Counted from the first letter of the stretch, positions 16,958 through 26,788 are shown. The stretch is DNA of 63,389 nucleotides from Shewanella sp. TC10 (GCF_009663145.1 NZ_VKHR01000018.1:1-63389); one strand, 5' to 3'. Numbers and translations are program-made. The notes: generated by a model from the letters alone, not told the origin.

Positions 16958-18805
16958 CTAATTAGCCGTATTAACCCATTCAGTGACTTTATCTTCTAAT
17001 ACATCTAGAGGCAGTGGACCATTTTCTAGGATCAGCGTATGGAACTGGCGAATATCAAACTTATCACCCATTTGCTTTTTAGCATTTTCACGCAACTCTA
17101 GAATCTTAATCATGCCGACTTTGTACGCCGTTGCTTGGCCTGGCATTACGATGTGACGTTCAACCATCTTCACGGCATCAGATTCAGCATTAGGGGTATT
17201 ATCAACATAGTATTGAATACCTTGCTCACGGGTCCATTTTTCTGAGTGGATACCAGTATCAACCACTAAACGACATGCACGCCATAACTCCATGGCTAAG
17301 CGGCCAAAGTCAGAGTATGGATCAGCATATAAGCCCATCTCTTTAGGGAAGTATTCAGTGTATAAACCCCAGCCTTCAATATAAGCTGTGTAACCGCCAT
17401 ATTTTCTGAATTTAGGAATACCTTCTAGCTCTTGAGCAATCGCAATTTGCATGTGATGGCCAGGGATACCCTCATGGTATGCCAGTGCTTCCATTTGGTA
17501 AGTCGGCATCGCTTTCATGTCATAAAGGTTCGCGTAGTAAGTACCAGGGCGAGAACCGTCTGGTGCAGGCGCATCATAAAATGCCTTACCTGCTGACTTT
17601 TCACGGAATGCTTCTACTTGCTTAACAATCAATTGAGCTTTTGGCTTAATATTGAATACTTCATCAAGACGAGACTCCATATTATCAATCAAGTCTTTAG
17701 CTTCTGTCATGTAACGAGTTTTACCCTCAGCTGTATCTGGGTAGTAAAACTGGTCATCATCACGCATGAATGCCATGAATTCTTGCAAGTTACCATCAAA
17801 TTTAACTTTCTTCATAATGGTGCGCATTTCATCATGAATACGCGCGACTTCAGAAAGACCAAGCTTATGAATGGTTTCAGAGCTCATATCTGTAGTCGTG
17901 ACACGACTTAAACGCATATTGAAGAAATCATCACCTTCTGGCAGCTTCCAAACACCGTCACGAGTGTCTGCTTTTTTCTCAAGCTCATTTAGGTAGCTGA
18001 TCAGATCGGTATAAGCTGGTTTTACACTGTTAATGAGCGCATTTTTAGCATCAGCGAGCAATTGGTCTTTTTTGTCTTGAGTCGTATCTAATGCGTTTAC
18101 TTTTTTATTGATGTCAGCCCAAAGGGTACTTTTTTCTTCGGTATCGCTAAATGGCGCACCGGTAATGATGTTTTGGCTGTCAGAAATGACATAAGGGAAA
18201 ACAAATTTAGGCGCAATGATGCCTTTATCTGCACGTAGCTTTAAGCCATCAACAAGTTGCTCACTTGCAAGCTTAACGCCATTTAAACGGCTGATGTAGG
18301 CTTCAGCATCGCTTACACTCGACACTTGATGCTGATTAATTAAGAAGGTGGCTATAAAGGTGTGGCTACCGTACATTTGATTGACTGGGTATGTGTGATG
18401 ACGCCATTTATCATCTTCAATATCTTGCTCTAGGCCTTGCTTCATTAGTTTGTAACTTAATGCAGTTTGGACATCTAACTTACTAACATTAATACTTTCT
18501 AGTTGCTTTAAATGTTTTTTGGCACGAGCTAATGCTTCATCTTCTGCTTTTTCACTAAAATCGCCCCATTTGTCGTAATCTTTTTTGATACGCATATAAG
18601 TTTGTGAAATAGGGCTTGCCATAACATTTTCCATGAAAATGTTTTCAAATAACTCATTGGCTTTTTCTGATTCAGTGGTGGCTTTTTGGCTTGCTTCACT
18701 TGGGGTTTCTGTTATTTGTCCATGTGAACTATGGGCGATAACAGAAGTTGATAATAAGCTTGATAACGCTACGGCTATTAATGTCGTTTTAGTTTTTAGT
18801 CGCAT
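16958..18805 (-). CDS. DUF885 family secreted metallopeptidase-like protein
   Basis: A 615-residue exported protein of the DUF885 family. The signal peptide covers residues 1-24 (ending VIA|HSS). Near the C terminus YHEGIPGHHMQIA gives the zinc-site motif HExxxHH-like (HEGxPGHH), followed by YIEGWGLYTEYFPKEMG with the likely glutamate ligand. Family members are predicted zinc carboxypeptidases or related hydrolases. It is a single gene with its own terminator. The substrate is unknown; a dipeptide or peptide scavenging role is inference. Confidence 0.85.
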   Translation of the reverse strand: MRLKTKTTLIAVALSSLLSTSVIAHSSHGQITETPSEASQKATTESEKANELFENIFMENVMASPISQTYMRIKKDYDKWGDFSEKAEDEALARAKKHLKQLESINVSKLDVQTALSYKLMKQGLEQDIEDDKWRHHTYPVNQMYGSHTFIATFLINQHQVSSVSDAEAYISRLNGVKLASEQLVDGLKLRADKGIIAPKFVFPYVISDSQNIITGAPFSDTEEKSTLWADINKKVNALDTTQDKKDQLLADAKNALINSVKPAYTDLISYLNELEKKADTRDGVWKLPEGDDFFNMRLSRVTTTDMSSETIHKLGLSEVARIHDEMRTIMKKVKFDGNLQEFMAFMRDDDQFYYPDTAEGKTRYMTEAKDLIDNMESRLDEVFNIKPKAQLIVKQVEAFREKSAGKAFYDAPAPDGSRPGTYYANLYDMKAMPTYQMEALAYHEGIPGHHMQIAIAQELEGIPKFRKYGGYTAYIEGWGLYTEYFPKEMGLYADPYSDFGRLAMELWRACRLVVDTGIHSEKWTREQGIQYYVDNTPNAESDAVKMVERHIVMPGQATAYKVGMIKILELRENAKKQMGDKFDIRQFHTLILENGPLPLDVLEDKVTEWVNTAN

Positions 18806-18994
18806 ACTTGATTCCGTTTGCAGAGTGAAATTAAATTTTTGTTAAAATTATTGATTCATATCCTAATAGAGCGAGATAAAAAAAGGTAAAGTGAAATGTT
18901 AGCAATTGTGTATTAATTGTTGCTGAAGGGAAAGCTACAATGAGTCAGTCATCGGTAATTGATTACTTGTAGTGGAGTACGCTGATCTTTAGGT

Positions 18995-19028
18995 AATAAA
19001 AAGCCACTACTCAGGCTGAGTAATGGCT
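18995..19028 (-). terminator. Terminator after hemW
   Basis: An AGCCACTACTCA/TGAGTAATGGCT hairpin with one mismatch is followed, on the minus strand, by a U-rich run. It ends the yggS-to-hemW gene series. Confidence 0.7.
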
Positions 19029-19120
19029 AATATTTAGCAGCTATAAAAAGGTGCGGGCGATATAGCTAATCAATGCTGCAATATGTCTAGTGAATTATCT
19101 AATTGGTTGCTAGTTAATCA

Positions 19121-20260
19121 TTAATCGATAAACTGAGACAATAAATCATTAACGAACATATGGCCTTTAGAGGTTAATTGCCAATGTTGTTCTGATTCGG
19201 TCAATAAACCTCGTGCGATAGATTTCTTCATTCCTTCAGCTAATATTTCAGCTGATAAACCTGTACGCTGCTCAAACTCTGCTTTTGGAATTGGCGTCAT
19301 TAATCTTAGTCGATTCATAAGATATTCAAGCGCTCGATCTTCAGGTAGAACTTCAGAGGTTTCGAAAGTGAAATCTTCAGTATTCAAGTAACCTTTTGGA
19401 TGCTTAATTTTAACGGTTCGAGTAATTTTATTTTGCTCAGCTTGGGTTATTTTTCCATGAGCGCCGCAGCCAATTCCTAAGTAATCACCAAATTGCCAAT
19501 AATTAAGGTTATGACGACACTGGAAACCTGGTTTGGCATAGGCTGAAATTTCGTATTGCTCGTAACCTAGAGCGGCAAGTTTTTTCTGTCCCTGTTCATA
19601 AATGTGCCATAGGTTTTCATCATCTGGCAATTGTGGTGGTTTTGAATGAAACAAGGTATTAGGCTCAATAGTCAGTTGATACCAAGATAGGTGAGGTGGC
19701 ATAAGCGCTGCTGCCGTATCAATATCCGCCATAGCTTCATCGAAGCTTTGATTTGGTAGCCCATGCATTAGGTCTAAATTAAAGCTGTTGTAACCTGCCT
19801 TTGAAGCGGTATTAGCTGCAGTAACAGCTTCATTCTCATCATGAATACGCCCAAGTAGATTGAGTTTATTTTTTGAGAAACTTTGCACACCAATAGATAA
19901 ACGAGTCACCCCCGCGGCTTGGTAAGCGGCAAAGTCGTCATGCTCTAATGTACCAGGGTTAGCCTCCATGGTGATTTCAATATCTTGTTCAAATCCAATC
20001 GCATCTCTTGCGCCGTCAAGAATTCGCTTTATTTGTTTGGCTTCAAATAGAGAAGGGGTTCCACCACCAATGAAAATACTGTGTAACTTGCGATTTTGAA
20101 CATAATCTAAGTCATTATGTAAATCTTGCAGTAAGGCTTCGACATATTTCTCTTGAGGCAGCTCACCTTGCTGGCCATGTGAGTTAAAATCACAATATGG
20201 ACATTTTTGAACACACCAAGGTATGTGAATATAAAGACTAAGTGGTGGCAGGGTTAACAT
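19121..20260 (-). CDS. hemW: Radical SAM heme chaperone HemW
   Basis: A 379-residue radical SAM protein of the HemN-like group now called HemW, a heme-binding chaperone that inserts heme into respiratory proteins. HIPWCVQKCPYCDF gives the C-x3-C-x2-C cluster motif at residues 16, 20 and 23. GGGTPSLF is the SAM-binding strand, and ISAYAKPGFQCRHNLNYW is family-typical. It starts 5 bp after rdgB, in the same order as E. coli. It lacks the fourth nearby cysteine typical of true coproporphyrinogen dehydrogenase HemN, so the HemW assignment is favoured. Confidence 0.93.
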   Translation of the reverse strand: MLTLPPLSLYIHIPWCVQKCPYCDFNSHGQQGELPQEKYVEALLQDLHNDLDYVQNRKLHSIFIGGGTPSLFEAKQIKRILDGARDAIGFEQDIEITMEANPGTLEHDDFAAYQAAGVTRLSIGVQSFSKNKLNLLGRIHDENEAVTAANTASKAGYNSFNLDLMHGLPNQSFDEAMADIDTAAALMPPHLSWYQLTIEPNTLFHSKPPQLPDDENLWHIYEQGQKKLAALGYEQYEISAYAKPGFQCRHNLNYWQFGDYLGIGCGAHGKITQAEQNKITRTVKIKHPKGYLNTEDFTFETSEVLPEDRALEYLMNRLRLMTPIPKAEFEQRTGLSAEILAEGMKKSIARGLLTESEQHWQLTSKGHMFVNDLLSQFID

Positions 20261-20265
20261 AGTGA

Positions 20266-20862
20266 CTAAATAATCCCTTTTGCTTTCAAAGCTTCAACTA
20301 ACAAATTAAGCGCTAAACCACGATGGCTTAATTGGTTTTTTTGCTCACTGCTAAGTTCTGCCGCAGAGCAATCAAAACCTTCAGGAATGAAAACAGGATC
20401 ATAGCCATGACCTTGCTCGCCTTGAGGTACAGTGCCGATTTTTCCTTCCCAAGCTGCTTGGCACACAATAGGGGTTGGATCTTTTGCATGACGCATATAA
20501 ACCAATACACATTGAAAACGTGCATTACGTTGGGTTTGACCTTCAAGCGTGTTCAGCAGTTTTAGGTATCTGTCTTTTTCACTAGCATCTTCTCCGCCAT
20601 AACGGGCTGAGTATATGCCTGGTGCGCCTTGAAGTGCATCGACTTCTAAACCTGAGTCATCAGCTATAGCAGCTTTACCTGTAATCTCAGCAGCATGCCT
20701 TGCTTTGATAATCGCGTTTTCTATAAATGTAGTGCCAGTTTCAGCCACTTCAGGCACATTGAATTGGTTTTGCGGTAATACTTGAATATTAAATTGTGAC
20801 AACATTTGGTCGAACTCTTTAAGCTTACCTTTGTTACCGCTGGCTAATACAATTTGCTGCAT
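20266..20862 (-). CDS. rdgB: dITP/XTP pyrophosphatase RdgB
   Basis: A 198-residue house-cleaning nucleotide pyrophosphatase of the Ham1 family, removing dITP and XTP from the pool. LASGNKGKLKEF at the N terminus binds the nucleotide, and DDSGLEVDALQGAPGIYSARYG holds the metal-binding acidic residues. The C-terminal LSHRGLAL motif is present. It sits between a DUF4426 gene and hemW, and its stop is almost adjacent to the hemW start, so the two are co-translated. Confidence 0.95.
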   Translation of the reverse strand: MQQIVLASGNKGKLKEFDQMLSQFNIQVLPQNQFNVPEVAETGTTFIENAIIKARHAAEITGKAAIADDSGLEVDALQGAPGIYSARYGGEDASEKDRYLKLLNTLEGQTQRNARFQCVLVYMRHAKDPTPIVCQAAWEGKIGTVPQGEQGHGYDPVFIPEGFDCSAAELSSEQKNQLSHRGLALNLLVEALKAKGII

Positions 20863-20975
20863 GGGAATACCTTAGTGGATGGAAAATGGTACTTGAAAAT
20901 TTGGCTAATGATACCTAAGCGTTTAGCTGATAGATAGCTCAAAAGATGATAATAGGTGTTGGTTTATGGACTGAT

Positions 20976-21010
20976 AAAAATAAAGCCAATCATACTAGAA
21001 TTGGCTTTAT
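20976..21010 (-). terminator. Terminator after the DUF4426 gene
   Basis: AAAGCCAAT (20982-20990) pairs with ATTGGCTTT (21000-21008), and a U-run follows on the minus strand. It may uncouple rdgB-hemW from the upstream genes. Confidence 0.7.
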
Positions 21011-21036
21011 AGAATGTTTTTGCGGCACGTTTCTGC

Positions 21037-21495
21037 TTATTCCACGTAAAACTTCTGCTTAAATTTAAGCGAGGTATTAAGCTGATTACCGTGCTTAACT
21101 GCAATATTAAAGTTAATTTCTTGGTCATCTCGATAGGGGACTTGGGCAATATAGTAAATTGCTTTGCCTTCTCGAATTTCTTTAAAATCTAAGGTGATTC
21201 TTGCATCAAGTAAGTTGTTTGCCACACCTGAGATTTCAATTGCTACAGGCGGGTTACCCTCTTTACTTGTATCTAATACGGCAATATTAACGATGCCATT
21301 ATAATTGCTTCGTTCAATACCGTAGGTTTTGGCAATGCTAGGTGTTATAAACGTGCTACTTAATGCCATGTAATGGATATCAAAATTGCCTACTTGCTGT
21401 TTTTGCTCTGCTTGAGCTGTAGTTGTTAGTCCTAATGAAAGCCCTAATGAAAGTCCAACAACAAACAACAAATTTAAAATGATAGTGCGAAACAT
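21037..21495 (-). CDS. DUF4426 secreted protein
   Basis: A 152-residue exported protein. A signal peptide with a repetitive core (GLSLGLSLGL) ends about TAQA|EQKQ. The mature domain has the family opening VGNFDIHYMALSSTFITP and a second conserved part, AYYIAQVPYRDD-like (read as IYYIAQVPYRDDQEI). DUF4426 genes are regularly found between yggU and rdgB in Shewanella and Vibrio, as here. Function is unknown; a small beta-sandwich periplasmic protein is inferred. Confidence 0.82.
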   Translation of the reverse strand: MFRTIILNLLFVVGLSLGLSLGLTTTAQAEQKQQVGNFDIHYMALSSTFITPSIAKTYGIERSNYNGIVNIAVLDTSKEGNPPVAIEISGVANNLLDARITLDFKEIREGKAIYYIAQVPYRDDQEINFNIAVKHGNQLNTSLKFKQKFYVE

Positions 21496-21635
21496 AATCA
21501 GGATCCTTGATCGACTCTTGCAAGAGGTGATTCACTAATGGAGTGTATCGTTAAGTATAGAGAATTTTAATCAAACTCACCTTAATTTCATACAAAACTA
21601 AGCAAGTTTAATTAGTTAACTTTGAATTTATTGCT

Positions 21636-21923
21636 TTACAGTAAGTGAGATACTTCACTAGGAATTTGTTTAGGCATGGATATTTTGACTTGTTTATGAC
21701 GCCCTTGCGCGCCTTTTAAAATAACAACATCTGCTTTAGGTACTTTAAATGCTTTGGATAAATATTTAATTAAGTGGCTATTAGCTTTGCCATCGATTGG
21801 CGGTGCAGTAATGGCTATTTTCAACTCGTCACCATGCAGGCCGATGATCTGATCTCGACTGGCTTTAGGTTGAATATAAAGATTCAGCAACAGATCGTTC
21901 TGTTGCTGAATGATAGCGCTCAT
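21636..21923 (-). CDS. yggU: YggU family protein (DUF167)
   Basis: A 95-residue cytosolic protein of the DUF167/YggU family. The core [15 protein letters not shown] and [20 protein letters not shown] are diagnostic. It starts 24 bp after yggT, in the conserved yggS-proC-yggT-yggU order. No biochemical role is established. Confidence 0.92.
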   Translation of the reverse strand: MSAIIQQQNDLLLNLYIQPKASRDQIIGLHGDELKIAITAPPIDGKANSHLIKYLSKAFKVPKADVVILKGAQGRHKQVKISMPKQIPSEVSHLL

Positions 21924-21947
21924 TATGGTTAAAACCAGTTCGAAGGG

Positions 21948-22496
21948 TTAAACCGCATTCCAAAATGGAATGTACTGAGCAAATAAGATATTGATGAAGT
22001 TCATCGCAATTAATACCAGCATTACTGATAAATCTAGGCCACCCATTGGCGGTAAAATTCTACGCACTGGACGTAAAAATGGCTCGGTTAACTGATCCAT
22101 CACCATCACTATAGGGTTATGTCCTTGATTAAACCAGCTAAGCAGTGCACGGATAATTAATACCCAAAACAGCAGTACTCCTGCTTCTTTAAGTACTGAT
22201 ACCAGCGACAAGATGATTAACGATACCGCATCTAATTTAAAGTCTACGATTAAAGTTAAAGCCAGGAACTTAACCATGACCACAATGATTGCAAGCACAA
22301 TTGATGCAGTATCAATTACACCAATTGAAGGTAATACACGGCGCATTGGCGCAATGATTGGTTGTGTTGCTTTGACTACAAACTGGCTAAATGGGTTGTA
22401 GAAGTCAGCCCTAGCAAGTTGAAGCCAAAAACGTAAAATTACCACCATAAGGTACAGGTCAAATACCGTGGTAACGAGAAAGTGCATTGCATTCAT
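21948..22496 (-). CDS. yggT: YggT family membrane protein
   Basis: A 182-residue inner-membrane protein made of two YGGT repeats, each with a pair of hydrophobic helices. The repeated pattern is visible as ARADFYNPFSQFVVKAT and LSWFNQGHNPIVMVMDQLTEPFLRPVRRILP. The family is linked to osmotic stress resistance and ion homeostasis in E. coli and to cell division or photosystem factors in plastids. It follows proC in the same operon. Confidence 0.92.
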   Translation of the reverse strand: MNAMHFLVTTVFDLYLMVVILRFWLQLARADFYNPFSQFVVKATQPIIAPMRRVLPSIGVIDTASIVLAIIVVMVKFLALTLIVDFKLDAVSLIILSLVSVLKEAGVLLFWVLIIRALLSWFNQGHNPIVMVMDQLTEPFLRPVRRILPPMGGLDLSVMLVLIAMNFINILFAQYIPFWNAV

Positions 22497-22569
22497 TATT
22501 AAGTGCCTTGTTTGGTTGGTGCGTATAACATGTCATCAATTGTGACAGTGTCGCTGAATCCGTATAGTT

Positions 22570-23388
22570 TTAAAATGTTTTTGCCATTTCTTCTGCTCGT
22601 TTTATGCAGTTAGTCATTGCTTGGTCAACTAACCCACGTAAATCGCCTTCTTCAAGAGTCTCAACAGCGCGAGCAGTCGTGCCGCCTTTAGACATAACAT
22701 TAGTGCGTAACTTCTCTAATGATAGCTGAGGGTTTTGCACCACCATTTGCGCAGCACCTAATGCAGCTTGTTGAGCTAAAGCTCGAGCCGTTTGCTCATC
22801 AAGCCCTGTTTTAATGCCGTGTTGGATCATTGACTCTATAAACAAGAAGAAATATGCAGGTGAGCTGCCAGCTAATGCGATAACTTGATTAAGCTCATCT
22901 TCAGTTTTTACCCAAACAACTTCGCCACCGGTTTTCATTAGGGTTTCACAAATTTGTTTATGTTCAGCTGAGATTGAGTCGTCAGCAAATAGCCCTGTCA
23001 TGCCAACACCAATTTGGGTTGGTGTATTTGGCATAGTGCGAATCAGTTTAATTGGCTGCTTAAAGTAATCTTGATAACGAGCTGCAGGAATGCCTGCAGC
23101 GATAGTAACTAATAACTTATTGGATAAATCTAAATGACTTAGTTGCTCACACACCATTTGCATTAACTGTGGTTTTACGCTCAGCACTATCACATCTGCA
23201 TCATCCGCCGCAGCAACATTGTCGTGAGAAACTTGAATGCCAAAATCTGCTTTTAGCGCATCTAACTTGCCGACACTTGGGTTCGTTGCGTGAACTTTAT
23301 CAGCAGGGTATCCGTTGGTTACTAAACCACTAATGATAGCTCGCGGCATGTTGCCCGCACCGATAAAACATACTTTTGCTTGAGTCAT
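22570..23388 (-). CDS. proC: Pyrroline-5-carboxylate reductase
   Basis: A 272-residue enzyme for the last step of proline synthesis, using NADPH. The N-terminal Rossmann motif is FIGAGNMPRAIISGL. The C-terminal dimerisation and substrate domain carries IALAGSSPAYFFLFIESM and SKGGTTARAVETLEEGDLRG. The length matches E. coli ProC (269). It would normally follow yggS closely, but here the two are 480 bp apart because of an inserted repeat element. Confidence 0.97.
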   Translation of the reverse strand: MTQAKVCFIGAGNMPRAIISGLVTNGYPADKVHATNPSVGKLDALKADFGIQVSHDNVAAADDADVIVLSVKPQLMQMVCEQLSHLDLSNKLLVTIAAGIPAARYQDYFKQPIKLIRTMPNTPTQIGVGMTGLFADDSISAEHKQICETLMKTGGEVVWVKTEDELNQVIALAGSSPAYFFLFIESMIQHGIKTGLDEQTARALAQQAALGAAQMVVQNPQLSLEKLRTNVMSKGGTTARAVETLEEGDLRGLVDQAMTNCIKRAEEMAKTF

Positions 23389-23451
23389 AAGGTTAAATCA
23401 CTTTTAATTTTATGTACTCGTTGAGTACGTGTAGGAGTCGTTAATAAAGAT

Positions 23452-23714
23452 TATACCCATGTTACCTCAAGATGCTTTGTCAGGCACAAGCTCGGATAAC
23501 AATGCAAGGCGTAACCTGAGGTAATTGTTATTCACTTTTCAAAGGTTACAACGTAGCAGTGGTTTTCGAGCTTGCGCCCCAAAGGGCAAGTCAAATAGCA
23601 CCAATCTGCGTTGTTATAAAATATCGATGTAGAATAACTATACTTCTATTTTATGCCTAGCATCTTGGCACTATTTGTCTTGCTGACTTTGCATCTTGAA
23701 GTATCATGGGTATA
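23452..23714. mobile_element. MITE-like element with 24-bp terminal inverted repeats
   Basis: The ends at 23452-23475 and 23691-23714 are inverted repeats with 22 of 24 positions matching (outer part TATACCCATG). The interior is noncoding with further internal pairing. There is no transposase, so it is a non-autonomous element that must have been moved or copied by an enzyme encoded elsewhere. It sits in the yggS-proC spacer, which is short in related genomes. Confidence 0.65.
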
Positions 23715-23868
23715 TATGGCTTTCATGGCTCATTACAAGGCTGGCATTATAAATTATCCTTCATGAATAACAGCTTAAAAACATACCTTACACTTGATAA
23801 AAGTGTGTACTTACATTTTAAGCTGGCATTTCTATTAGTTACTTCAAATCTACTAGCCGCTTCGAAGC

Positions 23869-24558
23869 TTAAGCTCGTGAACCAAAAATTCCGGTACCAA
23901 TTCTTACCATGGTCGAACCGTGCTCAATAGCAATAGCTAAGTCGCTGCTCATACCCATCGAAAGTGTGTCTACACTATGGTATTGCTGTTTAAGTTCAAG
24001 GTATAAGTTTTCAAGTTGTGCAAATTCTCGTCTTTGTAAGTTTACATCTTCAGTTGCGGTTGGAATTGCCATTAAGCCGCGCAAGGTAAGATGAGGTAAC
24101 TCATCAATTGTTTGTGCAAGTTGATTAACTTCTTCAGGGCTAACGCCAGATTTACTGGCTTCGTTACTGATGTTGACTTGAATACATACCTGTAATGGGG
24201 ATTTATCTTTAGGACGTTGCTCATTTAATCGCTTAGCAATTTTGTCACGGCTAAGGGTATGCATCCAATCAAAGTGCTCAGCAATAATCCGCGACTTGTT
24301 AGATTGTAATGGCCCGATAAAATGCCATTCAATATCATTGTAATCTTGCTTTAACGCGATGACTTTCTCTTCGCCTTCTTGCACATAGTTCTCACCAAAA
24401 CAGCGCTGACCGGCTTGATAGGCTGCAATGATATCGGCGATGGGTTTAGTTTTACTTACAGCAAGTAAAGTGACTTCTTCACTGTTACGTGAACAATTTT
24501 GCGCCGCTTGTGCAATTTGGCTCTGGGCGATTGATATTCGGTCTGCTATTGTTGTCAT
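23869..24558 (-). CDS. yggS: YggS family PLP homeostasis protein
   Basis: A 229-residue PLP-binding protein (PLPBP family) that buffers pyridoxal phosphate and affects amino-acid pools. The PLP lysine is K36 in LLAVSKTKP. The WHFIGPLQSNKSR and the C-terminal SMGMSSDLAIAIEHGSTMVRIG motifs, which hold the phosphate, are intact. It starts only 35 bp from pilT on the opposite strand. Confidence 0.95.
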   Translation of the reverse strand: MTTIADRISIAQSQIAQAAQNCSRNSEEVTLLAVSKTKPIADIIAAYQAGQRCFGENYVQEGEEKVIALKQDYNDIEWHFIGPLQSNKSRIIAEHFDWMHTLSRDKIAKRLNEQRPKDKSPLQVCIQVNISNEASKSGVSPEEVNQLAQTIDELPHLTLRGLMAIPTATEDVNLQRREFAQLENLYLELKQQYHSVDTLSMGMSSDLAIAIEHGSTMVRIGTGIFGSRA

Positions 24559-24593
24559 ATTGTTTTTATTTGTTTAAATGGATGTCATTGACC

Positions 24594-25631
24594 ATGGAAA
24601 TAACTGAGTTACTTGCCTTTAGTGTAAAGCACAATGCCTCGGATCTACACCTTTCAGCAGGCGTTTCGCCAATGATCCGTGTAGATGGTGAAGTCAGAAA
24701 AATTAATTTACCAGCATTAGATCATCAGGCTGTACACGGTTTAGTGTATGACATCATGAACGATAAACAGCGTAAAGACTTCGAAGAACATTTAGAAATC
24801 GATTTCTCGTTCGAAGTACCAAATCTTGCCCGTTTCCGTGTTAACGCATTCAACCAGTCTCGTGGGGCAGGTGCGGTTTTCCGTACAATTCCGAGTGAGA
24901 TTTTATCATTAGAGCAACTCGGCGCTCCAGAAATCTTTAAGAAAATATCAAGTTTCCCTCGTGGTCTTGTATTGGTAACAGGCCCTACTGGTTCGGGTAA
25001 GTCGACTACGCTAGCAGCGATGGTTGATTACATTAATAATGAACGCCATGACCATATTTTGACCATCGAAGATCCAATAGAATTCGTACATCAAAACAAA
25101 CAGTGTTTGGTGAACCAACGTGAAGTGCATAAACATACCCATGGTTTTGATGCGGCACTTCGAAGCGCACTTCGTGAAGATCCCGATGTTATTCTTGTGG
25201 GTGAGATGCGTGACCTTGAAACAATTCGATTAGCAATGACAGCGGCAGAAACGGGTCACTTAGTATTTGGTACCTTGCATACCACCTCAGCAGCAAAAAC
25301 CGTTGACCGTATTGTGGATGTATTCCCAGCGGGTGAAAAAGACATGGTGCGAACCATGTTGTCTGAATCATTACAGGCCGTTATTTCGCAAACCCTAATC
25401 AAAAAAGTGGGCGGCGGCCGAGTTGCAGCCCATGAAATCATGATGGGTACTCCAGCAATTCGTAACCTTATTCGTGAAGATAAAGTCGCGCAAATGTACT
25501 CAGCAATTCAAACAGGTATGGCGCATGGCATGCAAACACTTGAGCAATGTCTACAAAACTTGGTTAATCGCGGATTAATTACCCGTGATGACGCTATGTC
25601 TAAGAGCTCAAATAAACAAGCTAACTTTTAA
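24594..25631 (+). CDS. pilT: Type IV pilus retraction ATPase PilT
   Basis: A 345-residue hexameric ATPase that retracts type IV pili for twitching motility and DNA uptake. It shows the Walker A GPTGSGKST, Asp box TIEDPIEF, Walker B DPDVILVGEMRDLET and His box TGHLVFGTLHTT. The AIRNLIRE motif near the C terminus is specific to PilT and needed for retraction. ATG 24594 gives the conserved start MEITELLAFSVKHNASDLHLS; the open frame upstream to 24489 overlaps yggS. It is followed 10 bp later by pilU. Confidence 0.97.
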   Translation: MEITELLAFSVKHNASDLHLSAGVSPMIRVDGEVRKINLPALDHQAVHGLVYDIMNDKQRKDFEEHLEIDFSFEVPNLARFRVNAFNQSRGAGAVFRTIPSEILSLEQLGAPEIFKKISSFPRGLVLVTGPTGSGKSTTLAAMVDYINNERHDHILTIEDPIEFVHQNKQCLVNQREVHKHTHGFDAALRSALREDPDVILVGEMRDLETIRLAMTAAETGHLVFGTLHTTSAAKTVDRIVDVFPAGEKDMVRTMLSESLQAVISQTLIKKVGGGRVAAHEIMMGTPAIRNLIREDKVAQMYSAIQTGMAHGMQTLEQCLQNLVNRGLITRDDAMSKSSNKQANF

Positions 25632-25641
25632 GGGGCAATAA

Positions 25642-26754
25642 ATGGATGTACGTCCTTTTTTAAAGGTCATGGTTGACCGTAAAGCATCGGATTTATTTGT
25701 CACGGCCGGCTTTCCGCCAAGTGCAAAAATCGATGGTGAGCTAAGACCGCTTTCGGAAACAAGTTTTAATCCAGAGCAGTCATTGGAATTTGTTGAATCG
25801 TTAATGACGGATATACAAAAGCAGGAGTTTCATGAGACCCGTGAATGTAACTTTGCATTTGCTGCAAAGGACTTAGGCCGTTTTCGTGTTAGTGCTTTTT
25901 GGCAGCGTGAATCACCAGGTTGCGTGATGCGTCGTATTGAAACCAAAATTCCAGAAGTCGAAGATTTAAAACTGCCCCCAATTCTTAAAGATTTGGTGAT
26001 GAGTAAACGTGGTTTGATCATCATGGTTGGCGGTACTGGTACCGGTAAATCGACCTCGTTGGCTTCTTTAGTGGGTTATCGCAATGCCCATGCTCGTGGG
26101 CATATTTTGACCATTGAAGATCCTGTGGAATTTGTACATGATCACCGTAAAAGTATTATTACCCAACGTGAAGTCGGTATTGATACAGACTCGTTTGATG
26201 CTGCACTTAAAAGCTCGCTGCGACAGGCTCCAGACGTTATTTTGATTGGTGAAATCCGTACTCAAGAAACCATGGAGTTCGCACTATCTTTCGCTGAAAC
26301 AGGTCATTTATGTATGGCAACGCTCCATGCTAACAACGCTAACCAAGCGTTAGACCGTATTATGCATTTGGTGCCAGAAAATAAACATAATCAATTATTG
26401 TTTGATTTATCGCTTAATTTACGCGGGATTGTGGCTCAGCAATTAGTGCCTAAATCGGATGGTTCTGGGCGACGCGCTGCAATCGAGGTACTAATCAATA
26501 CACCTCGTGTCGCCAGTTTGATTGCTAAAAACGAACTGCATTTACTTAAAGAAACCATGAGTAAATCCCGAGAACAAGGCATGCAGACCTTTGACCAAGC
26601 GTTATTAGATTTATATATCGAGAAAGAGATTAGCTACGCAGATGCACTGCATCATGCTGACTCTCCAAATGATTTACGTCTAATGATTAAATTGCAGAAC
26701 AATGAAACAAGTGGTTCTGGCTTAATGGATGGTGTGACGTTAGATTTAGGCTGA
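25642..26754 (+). CDS. pilU: PilT-dependent retraction ATPase PilU
   Basis: A 370-residue paralogue of PilT that boosts retraction force. It shows Walker A GGTGTGKST, Asp box TIEDPVEF, Walker B APDVILIGEIRTQET and His box TGHLCMATLHANN. It lacks AIRNLIRE and has a longer C-terminal tail (ADSPNDLRLMIKLQNNE), as usual for PilU. It is co-transcribed with pilT and followed by its own terminator. Confidence 0.97.
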   Translation: MDVRPFLKVMVDRKASDLFVTAGFPPSAKIDGELRPLSETSFNPEQSLEFVESLMTDIQKQEFHETRECNFAFAAKDLGRFRVSAFWQRESPGCVMRRIETKIPEVEDLKLPPILKDLVMSKRGLIIMVGGTGTGKSTSLASLVGYRNAHARGHILTIEDPVEFVHDHRKSIITQREVGIDTDSFDAALKSSLRQAPDVILIGEIRTQETMEFALSFAETGHLCMATLHANNANQALDRIMHLVPENKHNQLLFDLSLNLRGIVAQQLVPKSDGSGRRAAIEVLINTPRVASLIAKNELHLLKETMSKSREQGMQTFDQALLDLYIEKEISYADALHHADSPNDLRLMIKLQNNETSGSGLMDGVTLDLG

Positions 26755-26788
26755 TGACCTTGTTGTTATTTTAGCGAGCAGTAAAACA

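Noticed and set aside
19121..20260. Oxygen-independent coproporphyrinogen dehydrogenase HemN
   Set aside because: Length (379), cluster motif and position beside rdgB fit HemW rather than the longer HemN.
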